Assembly: GCA_963807865.1 (NCBI GenBank)
Contig: CAWEDK010000020.1
Location: 248,001-312,000 of the forward strand
Source: VAZQ01 sp963807865
Lineage (GTDB): Bacteria > Pseudomonadota > Alphaproteobacteria > Rhizobiales > Xanthobacteraceae
Length of the DNA: 64,000 nucleotides
Direction: 5' to 3'
Of this stretch, positions 17,547-26,288 are shown piece by piece. The notes beneath the pieces are model-generated. The model worked only from the letters and a program-made list of their open reading frames with translations, did not search any database and was not told the origin of the DNA. The number at the start of each line of letters is the position of its first letter. Within the stretch, counting starts at the first letter, position 1. The position numbers and the translations under genes were made by a program.

Positions 17547-18343
17547 GCACGCCGATCGCCGTTACCATCGCCGGGTCGGATTCGGGCGGCGGGGCCGGCA
17601 TCCAGGCCGACCTCAAGACGTTCTCGGCGCTTGGCGTCTACGGCGCGAGCGTGATCGCGGCGCTGACCGCGCAGAACACCAAAGGGGTGACCGGCATCCA
17701 CGACGTGCCGGCGGAGTTCGTCACCGCGCAGATCGACGCGGTGTTCTCCGATCTCGACGTCGGCGCGGTGAAGATTGGCATGGTGTCGCAACGGACCGCG
17801 ATCGCGGCGATCGCCGATGGACTGGCGCGCTGGAAGCAGCACGCGATCGTGCTCGATCCGGTGATGATCGCGACGTCGGGCGACCGGCTGCTGTCGCCCG
17901 ACGCCATCGACAACCTCAAGAAGAAGCTGCTCCCGATGGCGCTGGTGATCACCCCCAACCTGCCGGAAGCGGCGGCGCTGCTCGATGCGCCGGTCGCCCG
18001 CAGCGAAGGCGAAATGCGCGCGCAGGGCGAGCGGCTGCTCAAGCTCGGGCCGCGGGCGGTGCTGATCAAGGGCGGGCACGACACCGGCGCCGAGAGCGTC
18101 GATCTGCTGGTCGAGCCGAATGCGGTAACGCGGCTCGCCGCCGACCGCGTCATCACGCGCAACACCCACGGCACCGGCTGCACGCTGTCGTCCGCCGTCG
18201 CGGCCGGGCTCGCGAAGGGCCTGACGCTGGCGGAGGCGGTGCGCGCCGCCAAAGCTTACGTGACCGACGCGATCGTTGCCGCGCAACGCCTCAAGATCGG
18301 CTCCGGCCACGGGCCGGTGCACCATTTCCACGCCTGGTGGTGA
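17543..18343 (+). CDS. thiD: Hydroxymethylpyrimidine (phosphate) kinase ThiD
   Basis: Ribokinase-fold kinase that converts HMP to HMP-P and HMP-PP, 266 residues. It begins with IAVTIAGSDSGGGAGIQADL then KTFSALGVYGASVI, the invariant ThiD N terminus. VLDPVMIATSGDRLLSPDAI and VITPNLPEAAALLD follow, then VLIKGGHDTG and NTHGTGCTLSSAVAAGLAKG with the catalytic Cys/Asp-type loop (GTGCTLSSA). It overlaps thiE by four bases and completes the riboswitch-controlled salvage/coupling operon. The frame is intact. Confidence 0.95.
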   Translation: MSTPIAVTIAGSDSGGGAGIQADLKTFSALGVYGASVIAALTAQNTKGVTGIHDVPAEFVTAQIDAVFSDLDVGAVKIGMVSQRTAIAAIADGLARWKQHAIVLDPVMIATSGDRLLSPDAIDNLKKKLLPMALVITPNLPEAAALLDAPVARSEGEMRAQGERLLKLGPRAVLIKGGHDTGAESVDLLVEPNAVTRLAADRVITRNTHGTGCTLSSAVAAGLAKGLTLAEAVRAAKAYVTDAIVAAQRLKIGSGHGPVHHFHAWW

Positions 18344-18389
18344 ACTTGCCGCATGCGAACGCACCACGCGAACACGTAAGGAGAAAACC

Positions 18390-19469
18390 ATGACGCACAT
18401 TACACGACGCAACCTGACGCGCGCCGGCGCGCTCGGCCTCGCTGGAGCGATCGCGGCGCCCGCGGTCGCGCGCGCGCAGACGCGGCGCTGGCGGATGGTG
18501 ACGTCGTGGCCGAAGCGGCTGCCCGGTCCCGGCATGTCGGCCGAGCGGGTGGCCGAGCGCATCGCGACGATGTCCGGCGGGCGGCTGCAGATCACCGTGC
18601 ACGCGGCGGGCGAAGTGGTGCCGGCATTCGAAGTGCTCGACGCAGTCGGCGGCGGCGTCGCCGACATGGGCCACACCGCGGCGTTCTACTGGCAGGGCAA
18701 GCAGCCGGCGACCAACTTCTTCACCACGGTGCCGTTCGGGTTGACGCCGAACGAGCACGTCGCCTGGATCGACGCCGGTGGCGGACAGGCGCTGTGGGAT
18801 GCGCTCTACGCGCCGTTCGGCGTCAAGCCGTTCATGGGCGGCAACACCGGCGTTTGCATGGGCGGCTGGTTCCGCCGCGAGATCAACAGCGTCGATGACG
18901 TCAAAGGCTTGAAGATCCGCTCGCTCGGCCTCGGCGGCGAAGTCTACCGCCGGCTCGGCGCGACGCCGCAGACCACGTCACCGGGCGAGATGCTGACCAG
19001 CCTGCAGTCCGGCCTGATCGATGGCGCGGAATTCGTCGGTCCCGGCACCGACATCGCGCTTGGCCTCTACCGGGTGGCGAACTTCTACTACGCGCCTGGC
19101 TTCAACAAGCCGAACGGCACGGGCGAATGCATCATCTCGCTCAAGTCGTGGGCGAGCCTCGATCCCGAGATGAAGGCGATCGTGCAGCATGCCTGCGCCA
19201 ACGAGGCCGCCTATGCGCTGTCCGAGATGGAGCGGCTCAACGCCGAGGCGCTGGCGGCGCTGACCGGCCAGCACAACGTCAAGCTCAAGATGTTTCCGCA
19301 GCCGCTGATCGCGGCGGCGCGCCGGCAGGCGCACGACGTGGTCGGCGATCTCGGCGCGAAGAACGAGACCGCGCGCAAGATCCACGATTCCTACATCGCC
19401 TTCCGCGAGCGCACCGCGGCCTGGTCCCGCATTTCCATCAAGGCGGTGCTGGAGGCGAGGGACGGGTAG
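18390..19469 (+). CDS. TRAP transporter substrate-binding protein (DctP family), Tat-type signal
   Basis: 359-residue periplasmic solute-binding protein of a TRAP transporter. The N terminus HITRRNLTRAGALGLAGAIA carries a twin-arginine-like motif followed by a hydrophobic stretch and APAVARAQ, so export by Tat is likely. The body has family features: GGRLQITVHAAGEVVPAFEV, GLKIRSLGLGGEVYRRLGAT (the conserved Arg that binds substrate carboxylates), and LQSGLIDGAEFVGPGTD. Such proteins bind 2-oxo or organic acids. No TRAP permease genes lie nearby, so it is an orphan. ATG 18390 follows TAAGGAG. Whether it belongs to the thiamine operon (46-base gap) is uncertain. Confidence 0.9.
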   Translation: MTHITRRNLTRAGALGLAGAIAAPAVARAQTRRWRMVTSWPKRLPGPGMSAERVAERIATMSGGRLQITVHAAGEVVPAFEVLDAVGGGVADMGHTAAFYWQGKQPATNFFTTVPFGLTPNEHVAWIDAGGGQALWDALYAPFGVKPFMGGNTGVCMGGWFRREINSVDDVKGLKIRSLGLGGEVYRRLGATPQTTSPGEMLTSLQSGLIDGAEFVGPGTDIALGLYRVANFYYAPGFNKPNGTGECIISLKSWASLDPEMKAIVQHACANEAAYALSEMERLNAEALAALTGQHNVKLKMFPQPLIAAARRQAHDVVGDLGAKNETARKIHDSYIAFRERTAAWSRISIKAVLEARDG

Positions 19470-19564
19470 GGGCGCACGTTAGGGCGTGCATCACAGAATT
19501 CGGCGTCTGCTCTTCCCGCGGACATTTTGTGTGGCGGATCTGCATGTGGGCCAGCATCGGACAT

Positions 19565-20164
19565 TCAACCGACCTTGACTAGATTCTGGTTCGGCAATGG
19601 CCCACCAGGGAATTGAGCAAGCTTGCCGCCGACCGCCAGCGACCCGAGATCAATGCCGACGAAGCCGATGCGGTCGATGAGCGCCGCCACCTCCGCCTTC
19701 GCGGCGCTGTCGTTGCCGGAATAGAACAGCACGCGCCGGCCGCCGTCCGACCGCGGGTCCCCGCCAAGCACTTCGGCGCGGAGATGATTGAACGCCTTGA
19801 CGACGCGCGCTCCCGGCACCAGATCGGCGACGACCTCGCTCGATACCCGGCCCTTCAGATCGACCGGCTTGAACAGCGGCGCCTCGATCGGATTGTTGGC
19901 GTCGATGAGAATGCGGCCGGACCACTCCGGCAGTCCCGCCAGCGCCGCGGGCAGCTTCGTCCAGTTGACGGCGACGAAGACGATGTCGGCGCGTGCGGCT
20001 TCCTCGCGCGTTCCAGCCTTGATCGATGGGCCAAGTTCTTGGACGAGTTCATTCAACGACTCCGGGCCGCGGCTGTTGGAGATCGTCGCCTCGATGCCGG
20101 CGCGAGCCAGCGTCCGGGCAAAGGCTGTGCCGATGGCGCCTGAACCGATGATGCCGATGGTCAT
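19565..20164 (-). CDS. NADP-binding oxidoreductase, F420-dependent reductase-like family
   Basis: About 199-residue Rossmann-fold protein of the NADPH-dependent F420 reductase/YueD-like family. MTIGIIGSGAIGTAFARTLA contains the GxGxxG dinucleotide site (residues 6-11), and TISNSRGPESL follows, where Ser-Arg suits NADPH phosphate. Later segments ILIDANNPIEAP and ARVVKAFNHLRAEVLGGDPR are typical of the family. ATG 20164 sits after the ribosome-binding site AAAGGAA. It is the last gene of a three-gene cluster with the ester cyclase and isochorismatase, read away from the LysR gene. The substrate is unknown. Confidence 0.85.
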   Translation of the reverse strand: MTIGIIGSGAIGTAFARTLARAGIEATISNSRGPESLNELVQELGPSIKAGTREEAARADIVFVAVNWTKLPAALAGLPEWSGRILIDANNPIEAPLFKPVDLKGRVSSEVVADLVPGARVVKAFNHLRAEVLGGDPRSDGGRRVLFYSGNDSAAKAEVAALIDRIGFVGIDLGSLAVGGKLAQFPGGPLPNQNLVKVG

Positions 20165-20206
20165 GGGATGTTCCTTTTCAGGTTGCAATTGAATGACGAA
20201 ACGAGA

Positions 20207-20653
20207 TCAGGAGCGAGCCGCCGTTGCGGGTGGCCACGCGCCGAGTTGCTGTAGGAGCGAGAACAGATTGGCTACGCCCCAGTGCTCGGTGATTTTGCCG
20301 TCGCGCACGCGCATGACATCGACGGTCTCGAATTGAATCTTGCGGCCCGTCGGCGCCACGCCAAAGAATTCTCCCCGGTGCGTCCCGTGATAGGTTTTGT
20401 ACGTCGTCACGCGGTCTCCATCGGCAAGCTGCCAATGGATGTCGGCGTGAAAGTCGGGAAACGCCGTCCGGAGGATTTTGTAGAGCTGCCGCGCGCCGTC
20501 TTTGTCGGGTGTGCGTCCCGGCTGCGGCGTGTGGTCGAGAAAATCGTCGGCGAAGAGTTCCTCGAACACCTCGAAATTCCCGCCGCCCTGCACCTCCTCA
20601 GTGTTGCGGCGAATGACAGCCTTGGCGGCTTCGCTGATGTCGCTGGCGATCAT
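20207..20653 (-). CDS. SnoaL-like ester cyclase / NTF2-fold protein
   Basis: 148-residue protein of the SnoaL-like polyketide-cyclase/ester-cyclase superfamily (NTF2 fold). Key segments: EVFEELFADDFLDHTPQPGR (His-Thr-Pro at the pocket), LRTAFPDFHADIHWQLADGD, FFGVAPTGRKIQFETVDVMR, and VRDGKITEHWGVANLFSLLQ. These match the consensus P-D-x-x, G-P-T-G and D-G-K-I-x-E-x-W. Members catalyse cyclisation or small-molecule turnover, or have no known activity. Middle gene of the isochorismatase cluster. Confidence 0.88.
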   Translation of the reverse strand: MIASDISEAAKAVIRRNTEEVQGGGNFEVFEELFADDFLDHTPQPGRTPDKDGARQLYKILRTAFPDFHADIHWQLADGDRVTTYKTYHGTHRGEFFGVAPTGRKIQFETVDVMRVRDGKITEHWGVANLFSLLQQLGAWPPATAARS

Positions 20654-20703
20654 GACCTGCTCCTGGCGCTTTGAGTGTTTGTCTTGGGTCGGAGTGCGCC
20701 GGG

Positions 20704-21366
20704 CTATGCCCCGGCGCCTGCCTTCTGACCGAGAAGCTGAAGCTCCCAAGCGAGCGCGATGCCGGTACCGCCGCCGTGCTCGAGGAAAATCCCGGCCATC
20801 GCAGCCGCCTGCTCTTGGCGCGCCCAGTCGCGCTGCAATTCGCCCGCGACCGCCATCCACGTAATCGGGACAACGCCGGCCATCACCATACGGCGGATAG
20901 CCATCTCGTGAGCTTCGGCACTGACGCCGCCGGAGGCATCGGTGACGGCATAAACCTCGTAGCCTTCGCCGGCCGCCTGGATCGCCGGCATGGCGAGGCA
21001 GATTTCCGACCAGAGCGCCGCCATGATGATCTTCTTGCGGCCCGTCTTCTTCACCGCGTCGACGACGCGCGAATCTTCCCAGGTGTTGATGAAGGTGCGG
21101 TCGATCGGCTTCTGCTCGGGGAATACGTCCTGCAGCGGCTTGATGAGTTTGCCGCCGCGATCTTCCAGCACCGTGCTCAGGATGGTCGGCACGTTGAAAA
21201 CCTTCGCGGTCTTGGCCAGCGCGACGACGTTGTTCACGATCATCGTCGGCTCGTGGCTGTGCAGGTTGGCGAACTGAAAGGCCTGGTGGTCGATCAGGAC
21301 CAGCACGGACTCTTCCGGGGTCAGAAGGGCGTTCACGCCGTTCTTGAGGACGGGGGACTGGGGCAT
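20704..21366 (-). CDS. Isochorismatase-family cysteine hydrolase (YcaC-like)
   Basis: Cysteine hydrolase of the isochorismatase superfamily, about 220 residues. The catalytic Asp is in SVLVLIDHQAFQF, the Lys in the NTWEDSRVVDAVKKTGRKKI region, and the nucleophilic Cys in ALWSEICLAMPAI. The rest (GYEVYAVTDASGGVSAEAHE) fits the YcaC/nicotinamidase-like branch, many of which are hydrolases of unknown substrate. It may start at 21366 or three codons earlier. First gene of the cluster and divergent from a LysR gene, with a dyad in the shared promoter region. Confidence 0.88.
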   Translation of the reverse strand: MPQSPVLKNGVNALLTPEESVLVLIDHQAFQFANLHSHEPTMIVNNVVALAKTAKVFNVPTILSTVLEDRGGKLIKPLQDVFPEQKPIDRTFINTWEDSRVVDAVKKTGRKKIIMAALWSEICLAMPAIQAAGEGYEVYAVTDASGGVSAEAHEMAIRRMVMAGVVPITWMAVAGELQRDWARQEQAAAMAGIFLEHGGGTGIALAWELQLLGQKAGAGA

Positions 21367-21454
21367 GGCGTTCACTCCGGTTTGGGATGACTGTTTCCGG
21401 AACCGATATCGCCATTTTATTGCTGCGTGATTAGCCGGTAATGGCTATTATTAC

Positions 21455-21473
21455 TTTCAATTGTTACTTGAAA
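21455..21473. promoter_or_regulatory. Candidate LysR operator
   Basis: TTTCAA-N7-TTGAAA forms a perfect 6+6 dyad in the AT-rich DNA between the isochorismatase cluster and the LysR gene, ending 9 bases before the LysR start. LysR regulators bind interrupted dyads of about this size, so autoregulation plus control of the divergent cluster is likely. Confidence 0.5.
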
Positions 21474-21481
21474 ATGGATCC

Positions 21482-22412
21482 ATGGAAACGCTCGTAAACC
21501 TCGAATCCTTCGTCCGAAGCGCCGAAACAGGCGGGTTTTCTGCCGCCGCACGGCGGCTGTCGCTGACGCCCGCCGCGGTGAGCCGCAACGTTGCCGATGC
21601 TGGAGCGCAATCTCGGTCTTCGCCTCTTTCAGCGCAGCACGCGGAAACTCACGCTGACCGAAGCCGGCGAGCGCTTCCTGCTCGCGATCCGCGGCAATCT
21701 CGACGAATTGCAGACGTCGATCGCCAGCGTCGCCGCGGATCGCGGCGAACCGGTAGGCGTGCTCAGGGTCAGCATGGGCATGACATTCGGGGTCGAATAC
21801 ATCCTGCCGCTACTGCCGGATTTCCTGAAACGCTATCCGCATGTCCGCGCCGACTGGCAGTTCGAGAACCGGCAAGTCGATTTGATTGCCGAAGGCTTCG
21901 ACGCGGCGATCGGCGGCGGCATCGATCTTGCGCCGGGTTTGGTATCGCGAGTCCTTGCGCCCGCACACATCATCGCGGTGGCATCGCCGTCCTACCTTAA
22001 AGGACGAACGCCGCCCGCCGATCCGTCAGGACTCGCCTCGTTCGATGGCATTGTCATGCGCTCATCGAAAACACGGCGGGTCCGCGAGCGCCCGATGCGT
22101 AACGCCGCGGGCGACGAGATGACGGTACCTCTAAGAGCCACTATTGCGTTCGACGACCCGGAGGCGATGTGCCAGGCGGCGGTGCTCGGACTTGGTGTGA
22201 CGCAGATCGCGACGGCGCACGCGCTGCGGCATCTGGAGAGCGGTGCGCTCATGCGGCTGGTGCCGCAATGGTACGCCGACGCGGGGCCGATCTCGATCTA
22301 CTACGCCAGCCGAACACTGATGCCGGCCAAGACCCGCGTCTTCGTCGACTTCGTCGTAGAGGCATTCCGCCGCCAACGTCTAGCCGAACGATTTGCCGGT
22401 AGCATCGGGTAG
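21482..22412 (+). CDS. LysR-family transcriptional regulator (one insertion)
   Basis: DNA-binding regulator of about 309 residues. The winged helix-turn-helix is readable as LESFVRSAETGGFSAAARRL then SLTPAAVSRNVAMLERNLGL. The extra G at 21596 splits the gene inside the recognition helix; deleting it restores SRNVAMLERNLG and the expected length. The C-terminal effector domain (LPDFLKRYPHVRADWQFENR; GFDAAIGGGIDLAPGLVSRV) is the usual periplasmic-binding-protein-like fold. Divergent from the isochorismatase cluster, which it probably controls. Confidence 0.88.
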
Positions 22413-22554
22413 TTCACAGTGGTTGCCGCCCGCAGGCGCTGGATAGGCACGCAGCGCTAACCGACAATCAAAGCACTTGCTGCCAAGATGGTGACGTGGA
22501 CGTCAACGAGATCATCGTGCGTCCCAGTGCGAACTCTCAGCGAGGTTGTTTAAC

Positions 22555-23523
22555 TCATTCGGGTTCGATGCGGGCGTCGGCGGCGATCTTCTTCCATTTC
22601 GCGGTCTCAGCGGCCTGGAACGTCTTGAGTTCATCCGGCGTGCTCGCCTCCGGCTCGATTCCGGCGGTGAGCAACCGGCCCGACACCTCCTTGTCGGCGA
22701 GCGCGTCGCGGAACGCGGCGTTGAGTTTGTCGATGATCGGTTTCGGCGTTTTCGCTGGCGCGTAGGCCCCAAACCAGGCGGTCAACTCGTAGCCTTTCAG
22801 ACCGGCCTCATCGATCGTCGGCAAATCCGGCGCAAGCGGCGAACGCTTGAGGCCAGAGACGGCGAGGCCCTTCAACTTGCCGGCGCGCACTGGCGGCAAT
22901 GCCGTCGAGACATCGCCAAAGAAGATCGAAATCTGACCGCCGAGCAGGTCTGTCACAGCCTGAGGGTTGCTCTTATAGGGCACGTAGAGCATGTCGATTC
23001 CGGCCATGGATTTTAGAAGCTCGGCCGACATGCGCGAGGAGGAGGACCCAGCTCCGAAAGTGAGTTTGCCCGGATTGGCCTTGGCATATGCGATCAACTC
23101 TTTGAGATTGTTGGCCTGTACCGAGGGATTGACGACCAGAGCCAGCGTGATGCTGCCGAGCTTGGAAATCGGCTCGAAATCGGCCACTGCGTCATAGGGC
23201 AGCTGCTTGAGGAGTGCCTGATTGCCGGCGTGCGTGGTGTTGGCGGTGACCATCACGGTGTAACCATCCGGCGCTGCCCGCGCCACGTTCACAGACGCCG
23301 GGATGCCGTTGCCGCCAGCAATGTTCTCAACCACGACTGTGCGGCCGAGCGTCACGCTCATTCTGTTTGCGAGCAGGCGTGCCAGCGTGTCAGTCGCGCT
23401 ACCCGGAGTGAACGGCACCACGAAACGGATATTGCGTGACGGATAGGCGTCCTGCGCATGCCCCTCGGACCCAGCGGCCGACAGCGTGGCAAGCGCCAGC
23501 AAGCTTATGATCAGTTTTTTCAT
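22555..23523 (-). CDS. Bug-family (TctC) extracytoplasmic substrate-binding protein
   Basis: 322-residue binding protein of the tripartite tricarboxylate transporter (Bug/TctC) family. A Sec signal peptide (KKLIISLLALATLSAAGSEG, cut after HAQ) is followed by YPSRNIRFVVPFTPGSATDT then LARLL, GRTVVVENIAGGNGIPASVN, and LTFGAGSSSSRMSAELLKSM. The residues AGGNG and the GSxTDT loop shape the carboxylate pocket. ATG 23523 has a GGAGGG box. It lies 27 bases downstream of the small AtuA-related gene and is probably co-transcribed, so its ligand may feed that pathway. No TctA/TctB membrane genes are near. Confidence 0.9.
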   Translation of the reverse strand: MKKLIISLLALATLSAAGSEGHAQDAYPSRNIRFVVPFTPGSATDTLARLLANRMSVTLGRTVVVENIAGGNGIPASVNVARAAPDGYTVMVTANTTHAGNQALLKQLPYDAVADFEPISKLGSITLALVVNPSVQANNLKELIAYAKANPGKLTFGAGSSSSRMSAELLKSMAGIDMLYVPYKSNPQAVTDLLGGQISIFFGDVSTALPPVRAGKLKGLAVSGLKRSPLAPDLPTIDEAGLKGYELTAWFGAYAPAKTPKPIIDKLNAAFRDALADKEVSGRLLTAGIEPEASTPDELKTFQAAETAKWKKIAADARIEPE

Positions 23524-23549
23524 TCTACCCTCCCTTAGCAGATTGCGTC

Positions 23550-23888
23550 TCATGCCGTTCGAGGCGTGTCGATGTCGATTGCTAGATCGAGCAGGAGGAA
23601 CGAGAGCGACTTGCCGTGGCCGTCAAGGCCGAGGCTGGCATTGACCCCGCCTTCAAGCACATCGTCGAGCACGAAATTGAAAGCGGCGAGCTTGGGCAGG
23701 TCGTAGCGCACCACACGTGTCGGTTTGCGCGCGGTGAACGCTGCTCCAACACACTCGGGTGTGACTTGTTCTGCGACCGCTTGATAATGCGCGGGGTCGC
23801 GGCAGACCAGCGCGATATTGAGCCTGTTCCCCTTGTCGCCAGAACGCGCATTGGCGATTTCCTGCAGGCGCACTCTGCGTAACGTCAT
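23550..23888 (-). CDS. Small AtuA-related protein (C-terminal-domain homologue)
   Basis: 112-residue protein beginning MTLRRVRLQEIANARSGDKG then NRLNIALVCRD, a pattern that matches the ferredoxin-like domain at the C terminus of AtuA-type proteins and its stand-alone version. NARSGDKGN is the most conserved stretch. The gene overlaps the upstream AtuA-like gene by four bases (ATGA at 23885-23888), so the pair encode two parts of one functional unit. In acyclic terpene or leucine catabolism the homologues are of unproven biochemical role. Confidence 0.85.
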   Translation of the reverse strand: MTLRRVRLQEIANARSGDKGNRLNIALVCRDPAHYQAVAEQVTPECVGAAFTARKPTRVVRYDLPKLAAFNFVLDDVLEGGVNASLGLDGHGKSLSFLLLDLAIDIDTPRTA

Positions 23889-25252
23889 GGATGCGGCCCC
23901 AATACCGTTACGCGTGGCGCGGCATACCGGCGCTCGATCAGACACGACGCGCTCGCCACTCGCGGGGTTAGCCGCCGGCGCACGCCGGCGCCGCCGGCAG
24001 GACCGGTGCAATACAGCGCCTCGACCTCGTCGAGCATAAGCTCGACCTGCGCGGCGTCGGCCGACTGCGCGGCAAAGCGCAAGCGAATGTCGGTTGCGTC
24101 GCAGCCCTGGAGATCCGGCGCGTCAGTTTGAGCCCCGAGCACGCTAAGTACCCCGACGGCATCGATGCGAAGGTCCAGGTTGGGCGCGCGCGTGCGCAGG
24201 CGACGGCATACAATATCGGCAGCCTGCCTTGCGCGCGGCGCGGCATTTGGTCCGGCGTAGGAAATCTCCGCCTCGCCGAGAACCCCGCCATCGATGCAGA
24301 CGGTAGCCTTGAGCGTTTCCGGTGCCGGTTTCCCGTTCGCACCGTAGATGCGCACGCGGTTCGGCCCGATTTCGACGACGTCGACCTCGCTCAGGTCGAG
24401 CACCACATCGGGCGCGAGATACGCCGATGGGTCGTGAATTTCGTAGAGCAGCTGTTCAATGACGGTGTGCCGGTCGATCAACCCGCCAGTGCCAGGTGGT
24501 TTACCGATGATAATGTCGCCATCCGCATCTATCTCTGCAATCGGATATCCGACCTCGGCAAGATCGGGCACCTCCTTAAAACCGGGATCGCTGAAATAGC
24601 CGCCGCTGACCTGCGCGCCGCATTCGAGCAGATGACCGGCAAGCGTACCAGCCGCCAGGCGGTCCCAGTCGTCGGCGCGCCAACCAAAGACATGCATCAG
24701 CGGGCCAAGTGCCAAAGCAGAATCCGCGACCCGGCCGGTCACTACAATATCCGCACCCTGATCGAGCGCTTGCGCTATCGGTTGCGCACCGAGATAGAGA
24801 TTGGCCGAAATGACGTCGCGGCCTTGTTTGAGCAGGCTGCCACCGGTTTCGCGCGCGCCAAGCTCGGCGGGCGTCAATCGACCCATGAGGTCGTCGCCCT
24901 CGACCACCGCGATCCGCAGCGCTCGCAATGACATCCGGTTGGCGAGCGCGGCGATGTGCCGGGCTGCGCCGAGTGGATTGGCCGCGCCGAAATTGCCGAC
25001 GATTTTGATGTTGGCCGCAAGACAACGCGCGAGGATCGGCGTGAGAATGCGCTCAAGCGCAGGGCTATAACCGCGCTCAGGGTGCTGGCGATATTCGAGC
25101 TGCGACAACGCGAGGGTGCGCTCGGCCAGCGTCTCAAACATGAGAAAGCGGGGACCATCGCAAGTCGCAAGTGCCTCTACTACGGGGCCGGCAGCATCTG
25201 TCCGGTCACCGGCGAAGCCTGAGCCTGCGCCTATGAAGGTTTTCCCGACCAT
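23885..25252 (-). CDS. AtuA-like protein (DUF1446)
   Basis: About 455-residue protein of the DUF1446/AtuA family, associated with acyclic terpene utilisation and other acyl-CoA catabolic clusters. VGKTFIGAGSGFAGDRTDAA begins the N terminus. NFGAANPLGAARHIA and the ADIVVTGRVADSALALGPLM stretch with GCDATDIRLRFAAQ are family-typical. The start at 25252 is preferred; 25264 is possible. The last four bases overlap the small AtuA-related gene. With a Bug binding protein downstream and a divergent LysR regulator, it appears to be an uptake-and-degradation cassette for an unknown carboxylic acid. Confidence 0.88.
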   Translation of the reverse strand: MVGKTFIGAGSGFAGDRTDAAGPVVEALATCDGPRFLMFETLAERTLALSQLEYRQHPERGYSPALERILTPILARCLAANIKIVGNFGAANPLGAARHIAALANRMSLRALRIAVVEGDDLMGRLTPAELGARETGGSLLKQGRDVISANLYLGAQPIAQALDQGADIVVTGRVADSALALGPLMHVFGWRADDWDRLAAGTLAGHLLECGAQVSGGYFSDPGFKEVPDLAEVGYPIAEIDADGDIIIGKPPGTGGLIDRHTVIEQLLYEIHDPSAYLAPDVVLDLSEVDVVEIGPNRVRIYGANGKPAPETLKATVCIDGGVLGEAEISYAGPNAAPRARQAADIVCRRLRTRAPNLDLRIDAVGVLSVLGAQTDAPDLQGCDATDIRLRFAAQSADAAQVELMLDEVEALYCTGPAGGAGVRRRLTPRVASASCLIERRYAAPRVTVLGPHP

Positions 25253-25301
25253 CGCGCTCTCCACGGAGCGGAAGCTAGCCCCAGGCCATTCATCGTGTAA
25301 A

Positions 25302-25316
25302 ATAATGTAACATTAT
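25302..25316. promoter_or_regulatory. Candidate LysR operator (ATAATGT-A-ACATTAT)
   Basis: A 15-base dyad with seven-base arms around one central base lies in the 83-base gap between the AtuA operon and the divergent LysR gene, 20 bases before the LysR start. The size and place suit LysR binding; the motif is seen directly, the function is inferred. Confidence 0.55.
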
Positions 25317-25335
25317 AAATTCATAGGCATTTGCG

Positions 25336-26247
25336 ATGAGACTGACGTTTCGGCAAATGGAAATCTTGGTGGCCGCGGCAGAGGCGCCCACCTTCAGCGC
25401 TGCCGCCAAAAGACTTGGCATCTCGCAGCCCTCTCTGTCGGAATTGGTCAGTCGTATCGAACGCGCGGTTGGCCTCGTGCTGTTTGAGCGAACCACGCGC
25501 TCGCTGAAACTCACCGAGGAAGGTCGCCGCGCAGCAGCCATCGCACGAGAACTGGTACAGGATTTCACGCACGGTCTAGAGCGTCTCACCGGAGACGCAG
25601 GCGCTGGCCGCATCGCAATCGCCGCATTGCCGTCTGTGATTTGCGCAGCAATTCCTTCCGCATTGGCCGAATTCGTCCGCGCGCATCCCGCAGTGGAAGT
25701 TATGCTGCATGACGTGCAACACGAGCGCGCAATGGCGATGCTACGTGACGGCATCGTGGACATAGCGGTCACACTCAAGCCAGCACTGGGCGAAAAACTC
25801 GTGTTCGATGGCGTGGCTTTCGACACGGCCCATTTGGTGTGCCGGCGCGATCACCCGCTGGCCCGACTCCAAAAAGTGCGTTGGCGCGACCTCATTGACC
25901 AGCCTTTCATTGGCATCACTCGAATTTCCTCAGTGCGACGACTGAGCGATGCGGCGTTCGTGTACGGTGCGCAGACAGTCGAACCGCGCTACGAAGTCGA
26001 GCAGATACCTTCGGCAGTCGCGCTGGTGGAGGCGGGCCTCGGTGTGACCGCACTACCATCGCTCACGTTCGCGATGTTCAAGGGCAGCGGTTTGGCGGTT
26101 CGCCCGCTGATCGAACCGGTGATGCGCCGCCATGTCGGGTTCGTGACGCGCCCCCGGCGAACTCTGCCTGCGTTTGCGGCCGATCTAATGCGCATTATCC
26201 GCGAGCGACTGCAACATGAGCTGCGGACGACGAATGTGCGGGGCTGA
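25336..26247 (+). CDS. LysR-family regulator of the AtuA cluster
   Basis: 303-residue LysR-type regulator. The helix-turn-helix is MRLTFRQMEILVAAAEAPTF then SAAAKRLGISQPSLSELVSR, with the family's conserved LFERTTRSLKLTEEGRRAAA stretch after it. The effector domain spans about residues 90-295 (PSVICAAIPSALAEFVRAHP). Divergent orientation and a strong dyad in the shared spacer predict that it regulates the DUF1446 operon and itself. Confidence 0.92.
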   Translation: MRLTFRQMEILVAAAEAPTFSAAAKRLGISQPSLSELVSRIERAVGLVLFERTTRSLKLTEEGRRAAAIARELVQDFTHGLERLTGDAGAGRIAIAALPSVICAAIPSALAEFVRAHPAVEVMLHDVQHERAMAMLRDGIVDIAVTLKPALGEKLVFDGVAFDTAHLVCRRDHPLARLQKVRWRDLIDQPFIGITRISSVRRLSDAAFVYGAQTVEPRYEVEQIPSAVALVEAGLGVTALPSLTFAMFKGSGLAVRPLIEPVMRRHVGFVTRPRRTLPAFAADLMRIIRERLQHELRTTNVRG

Positions 26248-26288
26248 CCGGCGCAAGAGCCCGGTGCGGGCGGTGCTGCGATTCGCGA

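Noticed and set aside
20207..21415. 402-residue frame joining the ester cyclase to sequence antisense or out of frame with the isochorismatase
   Set aside because: The part above 20653 lies out of frame over the isochorismatase gene. The ester cyclase has a good start at 20653.
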